NCBI GenBank assembly: GCA_025766275.1 | Contig: JAFKAC010000021.1 | Location: 62,001-126,000, forward strand | Source of the DNA: Lactarius indigo | Taxonomy: Eukaryota; Basidiomycota; Agaricomycetes; Russulales; Russulaceae | Direction: 5' to 3' | Length of the DNA stretch: 64,000 nt | Shown here: positions 43,981 through 56,500 of the stretch, piece by piece | Layout of the letters: each line of letters opens with the position of its first letter | Numbering within the stretch: the stretch's first letter is position 1 | Position numbers and translations under genes: made by a program | The notes under the pieces: model-generated | Databases searched by the model: none | What the model saw: the letters and a program-made list of their open reading frames with translations, nothing else | What the model was told of the DNA's origin: nothing

Positions 43981-45100
43981 ATCTGTACGTTGGCGAGACA
44001 GAGTCGTCAGGGCTTTATATGTGACTGTAGACAAGCGACAATGCCTAGGTCATCTATTTTTCTAATATTAAAAGGACACGCTCGTGTGTAACGTGCTGCT
44101 TTCGAATCTATAAAGCGCTTCGTCAGTCATCGTCTCAGTCATGGAGAACTTGAGAAGGGTCTTCAATGCTACGATATACACATCATTCCCGATACAGTAC
44201 CTCATCGTGAATAGTTCCTCGGCGCTCAGCGCTCAGCTATTCTACAGTAGGATTGAAAGAGTGGTGCCAGCCTACAAAAATCGTCTTTGAGCTCAGCCTT
44301 TGAACTCAGCCGGAATCGGGTTCACGAATCAAGGGTGAGATACTAGTAGCGCAACAAGAGATGAAGCTATGAAGCTCTATGAGGCATCAATGAAAGCGAT
44401 CACTCGCCGCCAGCGACACGTGAATTGCGCCCCAGGGTTCGATTCGCGCGTGCCCAAGCGGGGTTCGAAACTCACGCGACTTGGACTAAGACCGTACTAA
44501 CAATACCCTTGATTTTCCAAAGGACTAAACCCCACTGGCATGTACAACCGTTGTTAGTTAGAAGTATCGGTTAACGGCGTGCTACATAGGGTTCTGCCAG
44601 TGTATTTGGGGGTGCACGAAACAAGGCACGAAAATGGATCAAAAAATAACGTGCTACCCGCCGCTCAGTGGGGTTCGAGTCAGCCATTCAGTTGAAGGAA
44701 TTGAGAGGGGCAGTGACGTGATGACAAGAGACCCGAGGAGGGTCGTGATACCACTTGATAAGCTGGCGATCACTAACTTATGTCCGGCCTTGACTCGGAC
44801 ATCCAAAAGACGCGGTATAATTACGACTCAAAGCCGTCTACACGGTCTACTATTCGATTAGTAGTTGGGAAGACATAGGGGGAGATATAGAAATAAATCT
44901 AGTCCATAGTCTGTAGTAGGGACATGAAACGAGAAAATTCTGCGATCAACTAAACTTCGCCCTCCACACAGAAAAGGGACTACCAAGGCGCACGACTGAA
45001 GATCTCGTCACTGTTGACAGACTAGATCCATGCTCAAGTCTGTGCTGTTTCCAGGGTATCAATCCAAGGCCACGCAGTACTAATCCAGAATTAGTTGGCG

Positions 45101-45772
45101 CTATGTCGCACACCCTATAGTGGGAAAGAATACACGTACTTTCTGTCCCGGAACGAGGTTCGTGCAGCCACTGTTCACGCCGCTGTTGTACTCAACAAAT
45201 TTCTCCGGAGTAAGACCAAACTCGGCCGCCAGCTCGTCGCACGTCGCGGCCGTGGCCGGAGCGTATGTCTTGCAAGCAGGTGCAGGCTTTTGGGGACTTG
45301 GGGCCAACGCCCGAGTCGACTGTTGCTTCGGCTTCTTAATGCACAATACCTTGCCGGCAGGGATATTACCGTCACCTGTGGTGACAATTCCTGTCTCAGC
45401 CAGAGCTCCGCTCGACCAGATTGTATCAGTGACACCTACAGCTTAACCCGTCATTCAGCGACAAGATATCAGCCTGGCTCAGCCCGAGCTTCGCGACCAA
45501 CGTATCGCAGGGTTCAGCTTGCCTGGTAGTGAGAAAGACAGTCAGCACACGTACATCGAGAGGTACCACGGAGAGATAGGATATTGCAAGACTTACGGGA
45601 CAGTATAGGTATCTGTGCATGGAACAGGCTTGTCAGAAGACGAGGACTTCAATGGGGCTGGAGATTGTTGCAGAGCAGGACCGGTTGCTGGTTTAGCCTG
45701 TGGCAAAGCAAAGGCTAGGGTGGATGCCAGAGCAAGAACGGAAACAAAGGCAGCAGTGGAGATGGCGTGCAT
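45101..45772 (-). CDS. Secreted protein with two LysM domains, unit 3 (intact)
   Basis: Exons 45597-45772, 45440-45522 and 45101-45375 give 534 bases, 177 residues. Introns are 74 and 64 bp. Signal peptide MHAISTAAFVSVLALASTLAFA, Pro/Ser linker (residues about 23-50), LysM1 about 51-98 (PCTDTYTVP, AEPCDTLVAKLGLSQADIL, CDGNIPAGKVLC), basic/Pro linker, LysM2 about 119-168 (ACKTYAPATAATCDEL, FVEYNSGVNSGCTNLVPGQK). LysM modules bind chitin or related glycans; small two-LysM secreted proteins act in fungi as effectors or wall-binding proteins. No catalytic domain is fused. TATAAAA at 45831-45837, 59 bp upstream of the ATG. Which role it has here is not shown. Confidence 0.85.
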
Positions 45773-45830
45773 GGTAAAGTAGAGATTGCGTCGGGTGGTT
45801 GTTGGTCTGAGGAAGGGGAGCAGCCCTTCA

Positions 45831-45837
45831 TTTTATA
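45831..45837 (-). promoter_or_regulatory. TATA box of the unit 3 LysM gene
   Basis: TATAAAA on the minus strand, about 59 bp before the ATG. The same box and spacing occur in units 1 (39836-39842), 2 (42584-42590) and 4 (49129-49135). Confidence 0.65.
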
Positions 45838-47519
45838 CCCGCAGAGTGTCCTGGTTGAGCGATTAAATGGACAGATGAATCTACTTCAAACTCGCATGCA
45901 GGACCTGGGCGGATGTGTGCTTATTCCCACTGCGACACCCCCACCTGGACATGTGACCATTACACCGATGGGAACGACGATGAAGCAAAAAAGAGGTTGC
46001 ATAAGAAACTGCGCATCGAAATGAAGCGCCCGTTGAGACCTAGACGACGGCATACTTCTCCGCAGCGTCTCCAGTGTCGTGTAACTAGAGGCATAGCCTT
46101 GAGTTGCGAGCCGTCGGAAGATCAACGTTAACTTGAACGACACTCGGAACATATAGTTACACGTTACTAGGATTCATTGGAAGAGTTGGCAACCGGTTTA
46201 TGGAAAATGAAGGATCTGTTAAGATATTTGCTGCATTCTGGAAATTGACTTGGCTTGTCCAGGGTGTGTGTCATTGGGCACGGTGGAGCTATCTACATGG
46301 ACTACGAGACTTCCAAGCCAGTCACTTGATGTACTGTACACGAGTGCAATCGGGCGAGCGCCCACAATGTCGCAGACTGGCCGGTTGACACCTAGCGTAT
46401 CGAAACCCATATTTGTCGTGTCACGCCTATTCGAAAAAAAAAGACTTTGCCGCAGGTTTACCCAAATGCTGCGGCCCTCATGTTAGCATCAAAAATCGCC
46501 AAAAAAAAAACAAGCCGATACCATGGCAATGTGGAGGATCAGCGTGCCCGAATAAGTTACGAGAATCGTAGATTCGGCAGCACCTCGCCTCGGGCCATGC
46601 GGGATTGACTAGTGCCAGCCACTGGGTGTGGAAACTGGAAACACGCAATGGCTACCTGATGAGAGGTACATCGCGTTGCATGTAGCTTAAACGAAAGTAG
46701 TTTCTTTGCCCGTCCAAGAGAATCGCTGCTCGCTAAGCAGGACGCGGGAGATGGCACGTGTGCAGGAGGAAAAGTGATATGGTGCGCGAACCGGACATCA
46801 CTTGAGGACTGCGCACTTTGGAGATCGTGCCTGTAGCTTTGTGCGAAAGGTCGGTACTGTAACGAATGTGCTGCGCTGGGGTGTAAGACAAGACTGCGTG
46901 AATACTCAAGCGAGTACTGTGCGTTTATATTACAGTAATGTGGTACGTTTTGCCCGCATCGCCCAACTCAACCCAGGCCGGCAAGCAAAATCCGCTTACA
47001 CCGCCTGTGAGTCCATTATCGCCACTTACCACGCCGCATGCCATGCGCCCACGACATTCGCCTATGGTGCACTTTGCTTACGTTTGCAGGCAGCGACATC
47101 GCGGCCCTCGACTCAATTCTCACGCTCGAGCAGGGAATGCGCGAGACGGTGGTTATGCTGTGAAGAGTTTAAGCGCAGCGGGAGGTCAAATATGTATGGA
47201 ACGCGAGAGCGATGGAGGTCTGGAGTAGAGCGTACTACGTTCCTATCTCTTAGATATTATTCCATAGATAACCGTTTAACTACGGTAATATTGCGATTAT
47301 CCAATACGTCGGTCTCGGTTTGCTGTCCGTTCCGAGATGAATCCCAAGATGCTGCCTACAGAGCGGATGGTCACCGCGGCAATGGGAGTCGGAGATTGGT
47401 AGATGAAGAGTGGGAAGGACGTCATCAAGGCAAAATCGCTATCATGATCATACACTGTCCGAGACGGCGACTGGCGCTCGTCGGGACTTTAGAAGGTGCC
47501 ATGACCGTAGATAAGTGAT

Positions 47520-50340
47520 AATGTTTCTATTTTCTGAAATCGAAAATATATCTTGTCACATATTGCTTTCAGAATTATGAAGCAAGTTGTTAGTCATTGT
47601 CACCGTCACGGTGAACTAGGGACTCCGGTGCTAGAATATGTGCTTGTATACACACCCGATTCAGTAAGCCTCAGGCTCTCGCGAATTCGAGTTCTTCAGC
47701 TTAGAGTCACGGACCAAGCTGAAGTCAGATTGAAGAGCAAGTTGAAGAGTTTAAATGTTGTCTTTGAACTCAGCTGGAATCGTGTGATACTGCGAAGCGC
47801 AACAAGGGACGAAGTCAGAAAGGACAATCACTGCCGGTATCGGGACGTAATGATAACCTTGCTTTTCCAATGGACTAGTAAACCCAATGGCTTCATATAA
47901 GTCAGGAGTACATGTTAACGTGCTTTCGCCGATGTATTCTCTGGTGCCGACTCAGAGAATGGATTCAACAAGGACGTACTAGCCTCCGCTCCCCGGCGAA
48001 GTTCAGAGTCAGCTACTCTGTCGAAGGGATTGAGTGGGGCGAAATGTGATGACAAGAGGCCTAAGACCTAAAGACTCATGAGACCACTTGATGACCTTCA
48101 AGTTATGTTTGGCCATGACTCGGACATGCATAAGAAACGGTATAATTACGACTCGAGGTCGTCTACTATTCGATTAGTAGTTGGTGACAAAAGTGAGACA
48201 AAAATAAAGACATCTAGTCCATATTCTGTGCTAGTTAGGACACAAGCAACGAAACGATTTAACTGCGCCCTCCACACAGAACGGGGTCCCATCGTATGAC
48301 TCAATGCGCACGACCTAGGATCTCCTCACCGTTGAAAGACTGGTTGTTTACTGGGTATCAATCCAAGGCCACGCAGTACTAATCCCGGATTGGTTAGTGT
48401 CATATCACAGCCCATCAGCGGGACGGAATACACGTACTTTCTGTCCCGGAACGAGGTTCGTGCAGCCACTGTTCACGCCGCTGTTGTACTCAACAAATTT
48501 CTCCGGAGTAAGACCAAACTCGGCCGCCAGCTCGTCGCACGTCGCGGCCGTGGCCGGAGCATATGTCTTGCAAGCAGGTGCAGGCTTTGGGGGACTTGGG
48601 GCCAACGCCCGAGTCGACTGTTGCTTCGGCTTCTTAATGCACAATACCTTGCCGGCAGGGATATTACCGTCACCTGTGGTGACAATTCCTGTCTCAGCCA
48701 GAGCTCCGCTCGACCAGATTGTATCAGTGACACCTACAGCTTAACCCGTCATTCAGCGACAAGATATCAGCCTGGCTCAGCCCGAGCTTCGCGACCAACG
48801 TATCGCAGGGTTCAGCTTGCCTGGTCGTGAGCAAGACAGTCAGCACACGTACATCGAGAGGTACCACGGAGAGATAGGATATTGCAAGACTTACGGGACA
48901 GTATAGGTATCTGTGCATGGAACAGGCTTGTCAGAAGACGGCGACTTCAATGGGGCCGGAGATTGTTGCGGAGCAGGACCGGTTGCTGGTTTAGCCTGTG
49001 GCAAAGCAAAGGCTAGGGTGGATGCCAAAATAAGAACTGAAACAAAGGCAGCAGTGGAGATGGCGTGCATGGTAAAGTAGAGATTGCGTCGGGTGGTTGT
49101 TGGTCTGAGGAAGGGGAGCAGCCCTTCATTTTATACCCGCAGAGTGTCCTGGCTGAGTGAATAAATGGACAGATGAATCTCGCGTGTAGGACTGGCGCGG
49201 ATGTGTGTTTATTCCCATTGCGACACTCTCACCTGGACATGTGACCGTTGCATCAATGGGAACGACGACGAAGCCAAAAAGAGATTGCATAAGAAACTGC
49301 GCACCGAAATGAAGCGCCCGCTGAGACCTAGACGACGGCATACTTCTCCGCAGCGTCTCCAGTGTCGTGTAACTAGAGGCATAGCCTTGAGTTGCGAGCC
49401 TTCGGAAGATGTTAACTTGAACGACACTCGAAACATATAGTTACACGTGACCAAGTTTCATTGGAAAAGTTGGCAACTTAGGTGATGCGAAATATTGAGC
49501 AAAGTGGCGCAGAACGCCCCCACGGTTGGGTTTATGGCAAATGGCAAATGAAAGATCTGTTAAGATATTTGTTGCATTCTGGAAATTGAGTTGGCCTGTC
49601 GGCGTGCGTCCTTGGGCACGGTCGAGCTACCTACGTGGAGTCTAAGACTCCCAAGCCAGTTACTTGATGTACTGTACACGAGTTTGATCGGGAGAGGGTC
49701 CACAATGTAGCAGACTGGCCCGTTGACACCTAGTGTATTGAAACTCATATTTGTCGTGTCACGCCTATTCAAAGAAAAAGACACTACCTTAGGTTTACCC
49801 TAATGCTGCGGCCCTCATGTTAATGTCACAAATCGTCAAAAAATAAATAAATTCAAGCTGATACCATTGCAATGTCGAGAATCAGCTTGTTCGAATAAGT
49901 TACGAGAATTGTAGATTCGGCAACACCTCGCCTCGGGCCACGCGGGTTTGACTAGTGCCAGCCACTGGTAGCGGAAACACGCAGTAGTCACCTGATGAGA
50001 GGTTTATCGCATTGCGTGTAGTTTGAACGAAAATTGTTTCTTTGTTCGTCCGAGAGAATCGCAACGCCGCTAACTTGAAGCTGGGCGAAGGTAGCACGTG
50101 TGCAGGAAGGAAAGTGGTCCCAGGCCGATGCGCGGACCAGGCATCACCCTAAGGACTGCGCAAGGACTGCGCACTTTGAAGATTGCACCTGCCGGTAACG
50201 AAAGTGCTGCGCTGTGGTGTGGGACAAGACTGCGTGAGTGCTGCGCGTTTATATTTAAGCGGCACGTCATGTCCGTATCACGAGCCCGAGCTGGCACGCT
50301 CCGAGCTACAGTACAATAAGGTCCAAGCCTGAGCGTACAG
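47520..50340. repeat. Tandem array unit 4 (about 2.8 kb)
   Basis: Same block order. It ends with a GTCCGTATCACG-AGCTACAGTA-AGGTCCA block matching the end of unit 1 (41020-41065) and lacks the module. Last unit; single-copy sequence with the PLD gene follows. Confidence 0.72.
48405..49070 (-). CDS. Secreted protein with two LysM domains, unit 4 (intact)
   Basis: Exons 48895-49070, 48738-48820 and 48405-48673 give 528 bases, 175 residues. It is nearly identical to unit 3 from the TATA box to the last exon (roughly a dozen differences in about 740 bases), but its C terminus ends VRVFRPADGL instead of FFPTIGCAT. Same signal peptide, LysM1 and LysM2. The much lower identity of the flanks suggests gene conversion or local selection of this segment. 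TATAAAA at 49129-49135. Confidence 0.84.
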
Positions 50341-50380
50341 TAATGGAGGTATCCTACAAAGTTAGATATGGCACTCCCAC

Positions 50381-52964
50381 CTAAAACCCACCAGTCCCGC
50401 GGACTCTGGCCATCACTTTTCCCATGCCCTTCAACCTCCGGAGGAAATTGCTCGACTCCACCCCGCTAGCCTGTATGGCCTCGCCATCCTCACCGCGCAA
50501 CACCCCATCTCCGTCATCGACGCGTCCATACAGACTAGTGTTTTGGTTGGCTTCGACACCGCGCATCCACGCTCTGACGAGTTCCGGTGAGTCGATCATA
50601 ACGTTGACCTCTTGCGAGTGGAACCAGGACTGTGTGTCTAAAACGGATTATCAGTGTCGACAGTCTAGCTTCCCTCCGGTATACTTTGCGTCCAGCCAAA
50701 AACCAGTCCTCGTACCTTGGTTGCCATTCCCTAAAATGGCGATCTGATCATCCACGGCCATGAACTTCACTGCGAGCACCATCTCTCTCAGTTTTAGCCA
50801 GCGCTTGCAAGGACACCAAGGCGTACCATGACAATTTCGTTTCCTCACCGCCGCGTTCAGCGGCTTAGTTTGGTCCTTTGCCGTATACCAGAACACCTCG
50901 AGGCGCTTTTCGGCACCGTTTCCCTCGCAATTGAGCTTCCTGTACATCTTGTGCACGACCTCCTCGTTAGTACCACCTTGAAACGGAATCATCTCGCCCT
51001 GGTCGTTAAATCCGAGGTCGAGGTACAGGGTCACTTGAACGCCACGTCTGCAGGCGTCCAACGTACTAGAGACTATGGGCGAGGCATTAAACGTGGGCGT
51101 TTGGCTATATGCAGATATAACTCAGTACATGACCTTCCGACATGGCAGAAGTGAAACAAACATGAAGACGCTTTTCTGAGCATAGCGCATGGCGCCGAGC
51201 CAGGCGATGTCTTGTGGGAAGTGGCGGACGGAATAATGTCCAGGTGCTATAAATATCAGCTTGGTGTAAGTACACTAGTCAAGGTACGAAATGGCTCACT
51301 TCCTGTAGGGCGTCTATTGACCATCGCAATGGGTACTGGCTTGTGCGGCTCATGTAATATATGTGGGCAAAAGTCGCCCAAAGAGAAGTCGCCATCACTG
51401 CCCTGTGTTGTGGAGTCAACTTCCCTCGCATCCTGGAGTGCGGTCTCAGAGCCACCATCCTTGGTGGCGGCGCTCGTGTCGGGTGTCCCAAACGAGCTGA
51501 ATAGACTACTGTCCGTTCCGCGAGAATTACTATCAGATGTCGGTGAATAAGACCCCGTAGCACTAAGAGAATCTGTCGGCGCAAAACCATTAGGCAGCTC
51601 CGGATAAGTTAAGATGGAACGTCGACATTACCGTTGTCATCGGAATTGGTTTTGACGGATTCCTTCCACGATGGAACGGATATATCCCGGTGCATTTCCA
51701 CGGCATCACCCTTCTCGTAATCCTCAAGCGAAGTATCAAAGATTCCGTGATCTCTTGCGTCCGCAGATTTAGGAGGTGAGGGAACCCGCACTTGTGGCTG
51801 CCCGAAATGGTAGTCTCCGCGCCTCTGGTCTGCCGTCACGGAACCCGTGACGCTTATGCGCTGCGGCTGAGACGGGGCATCAAATCGCATACTCCGGACT
51901 TTTTTAATGACATGCCACTCCTGGAAATGGGCGCGCAACGCCGTGAGCATTGGCTCCGAACCAAGGTCTGCGCGTAATCTCAGGGATCTGGGAAAAAACA
52001 AGTCTGCAAAAGGAAGCGCACACTTCATGTCCTCGTTATCGTGCTCGAACCGGTAAATGCCGGAAGAAGCAGGTTGCGCTGTAAGTAGTGGTAATGGTGG
52101 ATTCATCGCATTTGCCCAAGACATTAACGCCATGTCATAGAAGCTTTCGACCACCGGACCTTCGAGTTGGATCATCATCTCAATATTCGGGCGGTCCTGA
52201 ATATTGTTACTGTTGAGACATGCTACACGGCGATCAACGACTAGATATTTCGCGTGGAATGTTCCAAGGAGAGCACGGTGGTAGTTGATGACCTCAAGAG
52301 CAACTCCTGGAATCTCGTCCTGGGCGGGTAAGCCGATTCTGGTCCAGTAAATGGGCTTGACGACGATTCGGTTCTTCACGGCCTGCTTCACGTTACCTCG
52401 GTCATACATCAACTTCACAACCACTTTCTCTCCATCACGCTCTTTCACACGCTTGGAGAGCTCGCGTAGTGAGTCGGCGATAATTGCCGAAGATTGAGAC
52501 CGTTCCCAGTAATTTGTGGCAAGGAAAACTTCGGCCTTTGCGCGTGCGATGAGGTAAGCGTAGTGTCTCACTATGTCGGGAATAACAGAGACAATGGTGA
52601 GCGGAATGACACCAGAGCTGCCAAGGAGGGAAGGGGAAACAAGGCCAGCAAGGGGGTCGATTTCTAATGCACGCAAGACATCCCGGTAGACCTGTATGCG
52701 AGATTACAGAGTACTCTGACGGAGAATATACCAACTCACCCGCAAAAAGAGATCGCCTGGCCTGCACGGAAATTTTCCGCACTTCGCTACGAGGTCGAGT
52801 TCGTCTTCTGAGGGTGGAGTCTCTGCACGCTCCTTAAAATTGGTACCCCGATCTTTGAAAAGCTGCTTGACTACTCTTGATGCTGGTTGATACGGATCCT
52901 TTGCGAGGGCGTCGATTAAAGTTGTCGAGGAGGTACAGAGCTCGAGGACGTGTTCTGAAACCAT
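50381..52964 (-). CDS. Phospholipase-D-like phosphodiesterase with two HKD motifs
   Basis: Seven-exon model: 52740-52964, 51632-52691, 51300-51572, 51162-51246, 50827-51104, 50716-50769, 50381-50637; 2232 bases, 743 residues, every junction GT-AG and in frame. HKD1 is FHAKYLVVD (about residue 248, followed by NSNNIQD). HKD2 is CHVKFMAVDD (about residue 640, followed by GNGNQDTQSWFHSQ), formed by removing a 57-base intron. The part between (about 300-520) is low-complexity and acidic. The PLD superfamily cleaves or transfers phosphodiesters; the substrate cannot be told. The start at MVSEHVLELC is chosen by family-like content; an in-frame ATG at 53135 would add 57 residues. No signal peptide or clear membrane segment. 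Confidence 0.83.
50770..50826 (-). other. 57-base frame-neutral intron inside HKD2 of the PLD gene
   Basis: GTACGC donor and CTCGCAG acceptor on the minus strand. It is 57 bases long without an in-frame stop, so retention gives an intact frame but replaces the catalytic His-x-Lys spacing with AVKFM. Confidence 0.7.
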
Positions 52965-53135
52965 GCTGTGCAACTGCGGAGGAAGACCCGGAGATGGTGC
53001 ATAATTATAGTCACGCTCGTGAAAAGTGCATCGCCAAGTCCAGAGTAGAGCGCATGGCGTCACAACCTTAACCCTAACGTCTTCGGGGCCGTCCGACCTC
53101 CGAACGTTCGGAGACTCCAAGACCGAAACCTGCAT

Positions 53136-53515
53136 CCGACGGCGACGTGAAACACACGCAAACGGTGAATGGAATCACAAGACATAACATTCATTGGCGA
53201 TACAAGAGGACAAACCACGGTGTGCAATATATTAAATAAATATTTGAACCTGAGACGAGACCGACTGCCCCGAGGGGTGTGATGAGCCGAGTGCGCGGGT
53301 CTGCCGGGCATTCGCCTGCACACACTCGTTTCCACTCATGCGGCTCCTGTGCAGGTTTTAAGACAACCGAAACTAGACACTATATCAGGCCAGAAACGCG
53401 GAATCAGTATAAGGTACGCAAAGTCGAAAATCGGGAGCTGAGAGCCGAAAACGGGTGCGTTCTTGGGTGCATCGCTAGGACCTACTCCATGAACTCCACG
53501 TGTGGCAGTAATCCG
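53136..53515. other. Spacer between PLD and NLR genes
   Basis: About 380 bases between the 3' end of the NLR gene and the 5' end of the PLD gene, both on the minus strand. It must hold the PLD promoter. No repeat or ORF of note. Confidence 0.5.
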
Positions 53516-56500
53516 TCAATTATCATATTCTTCACCAGAAGCGGCGGGTAGGTATGAGGTGTTGCCCTTGCTGACCTCCGCGTTAACATACGCACCAAGT
53601 CTGAATAGGACCCACGCCATCTCGAGCTTCCTTCCCCGTGACGCTAAATGGAGCGGGGTATCGTTGTACTTGTCTCGTGCATTCACGTCGGCGCCACACT
53701 TCAGGAATAGCTCTACAAGATCGAAGACATCCTGAGAATTGTAGGTGCCCTCTGACAGTCGGTGCAACGGGGTCTGGCCCTGATCGTCCACTGCGTTGGG
53801 ATTTGCTCCATGGCCTAGGAGCATCCGCGCAATCTCGAGTTGCCCTCCAGACGATGCCAAATGTAATGGGGTTGCGTCGTCCTTGTCTTGTGCATTCGCG
53901 TTGGCGCCGCACTCGAGTAATAGCTCTACAAGGTCAGTGACGTTGCCTCCTGCTGATAGTCGGTGCAACGGGGTCTGGCCTCGATTGTCTGCTGCGTTAG
54001 GATTTTCTCCGTGGCTGAGGAGAAATCGCACGATCTCGACCGACCCTTCACGCGATGCCAAATGCAATGGGGTTACGTCGTTCCTATCGTGTGAATTCAC
54101 GTCGGCGCCGTGCCTCAATAATAGTTGTGCGAGACAGAGACTATCTTGAGAGTTGCGGTTGCCTTCTAATAGTAGGTGTAATGGGGTCTGGTCCCAGTCA
54201 TTCTTCACATTGGGTTTTCCACCATGGTCAAGGAGTACCTGCGCCACCTCAAGCCTTCTACGGTGGAATGCATAGTGTAATGGGGTCGCGAACGACATGT
54301 CTCGTGCGTTGACATCAGCGCCGTGTACAAGTAATAATTGTACGAGACTGGGACGATCGTGTTCGCGCTGGGAAATTTCCCGTCCTGACACCAGGTGTAG
54401 CGGAGTTTTGCCTTTGTTGTTCCGAGGATGGACATCTGCTGTATGCTCCAGTAGCATCTCAGCAACTCTGAGTTCTCCGGCACTTGCCGCTAGATGTAGT
54501 GGAGTATAAAGATCGCCGCCCCGCTGGGCATTCACGTCCGCGCCGTGCTTGAGTAGAAACTGTACCGCGTCGACAGCGGCGTTGCGGGACCAGGGGAGTA
54601 CGTTGTGCAGTGGAGTCTCACCTCTCACTCCCCGGAGATCAGCATCACCACCGCGCTCAAGTAGGAGCTCCGCAACTCGGATGTGCTTTCCACGTAATGC
54701 GGCAAGCAGCGGAGACTCGTATTTGCCGCCAATAGCGTTCACATGCCCCGGATGTTTGATGATGAGGTGCTCGACTAGGCCAAGGAACCCACAAAAAGCG
54801 GAGTAGTACAAGGGGCTGGCTCTCTTCGTCGACGATATCTTAAATGTCGGCGGATCCATGTCGTGGATCTGGACCCACGCCGCAAAATATGGTTTGTCTG
54901 GGTCAAAGAGAGACTTCATCCCATCCATCACACGCGGCGCAACACCCTCGAACTTGGCATGTGCAACCCAGTGTCGAGCCGCATATTTAGCCAGAGGGAA
55001 ATCCTTGGTGCTCCTGTCGTCGATGTGGTTGTCTGAATGGAGAAGAAATCCGAGACAAACGCGTGCGAGGATCATATGTGCGGATCCTGGAAGAAGGTGA
55101 TACTGAGAGACATCTTTAGTTGACGTTGCGATGCGATTCGACATCAAGAACTCCTTGACGGAAAAATGAGAAAATTGCACGACCTGAGAACCGTTGTTGT
55201 CGATGATGGAGATCAGACTTGAGCACGTGGACAGCACAGCATATTCCTGATCCTTCCACCGCCAGCCCTCGTGAAATGTCGGTATGGCTCCATCAAAGTC
55301 GAACGTAAGGATTTCGGCAAGCTCCTCGACACGGAGCGGCCGAATGGCGACCGCGAGGCAATGGAGGAGGCGACAGGCATATTCTCGGTTATTTTCACTG
55401 ATACTCTTCAACAGGCGTTCGTATGTTTCGTCCAAGCTCTTTGGTAACTCCTCGAGAACTCGTCGCAGATTTCGTGGGAACGAGTGTCGCAGCATCTCCA
55501 GCTGGCAGAAGACCCACCGGAACCTGTACAATAAATCACAAGAGAACTTTTCTCTGAGCATCGAGCGACGCCCTTACATCCCGTCCGCTCTCTCAGAAAG
55601 CGCCTCGACAACTAGTTTCTTATCATCATCACGCCATCTCTGCATCTTCCTGTCCGAGTAAACGACAGAGCATACATAATTGGCAATATCCTCCTTTTGT
55701 CCCTTTTCGTCATGAATTGAGACGGCGCTAATAGCCAGTGGCTTGAGAGCAGTCTTGATGTCGATCTCCGGGCGGCTAGTAACGCATATATGCACGTTTG
55801 GAAGGCACTGGCCGACAAGGTCCTCCACGAAGTCGAGGACAACCTCTCGTGGAGTTGGCATTCCAGAAATGTCGGGACACTCATCGAGAGCATCCATAAT
55901 GATGTAAGTTGGGTGTTCTGCCACCACGAGCGCCTCCTTGAAACAGTTCGTCAGGGCTTCATCGCTGGGTTGTTGCGTGCCGTTCCCGTGTTCCGAATAA
56001 AGGCGGGAGATGATGTTGCGACAAGGGTCTGAGTGGGCGGAGAGTTGGATGAGTAGAGAGGTGAGGAGGTTGCGGACGTTTTGTTTGGCTTCATCTCGAA
56101 AGTCGAAGTAGAAATAGGCTAAGTATGCCTCTCCGGCATCGCGCAAAGCCATAATATGCTGTATAATCGCTGAACTTATGATCGATTTGAGTTACCGTTA
56201 CCGGCAACAACTGGTGGGAAACGACGAACCAAAGGATGCTCTTCCCTGCGCCAGCTTTGAGAGCAAGTAGATCGTCAGGATATGACTCCGAAAGATAACA
56301 GAAACTTGCGTTTTCCGTGGACCCACAGGAGAGAAGCCGTTGATTCCCAATTCTTGAATACGTTGCCTTCGAAGAACCACCCGGTTGTTCCTTTATGATA
56401 GGCCTTGCACGCGATGTTGTAGTTTGTCGATGGGTCCGGAGGAGAGAACCATTTCTGAACGCCTTGTTGTATCTGATTCCCTGTGACGAGGATAAAACAT

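Larger units (their letters stand above)
43980..47520. repeat. Tandem array unit 3 (about 3.5 kb, with module copy)
   Basis: Carries an intact LysM gene and a module copy at about 46930-47160 (intron-like GTGAGT to TTTGCAG, then SDIAALDSILTLEQ-like reading). About 100 extra bases at 44380-44480 hold two T-loop-like GGTTCGA segments. Apart from LysM no gene is supported between 45838 and 48404. Confidence 0.72.

Noticed and set aside
44380..44480. tRNA-like stretch with two GGTTCGA segments
   Set aside because: Only T-loop-like words are present. No acceptor stem, D-arm or anticodon arm can be laid out with the right spacing. At most a SINE or tRNA remnant.
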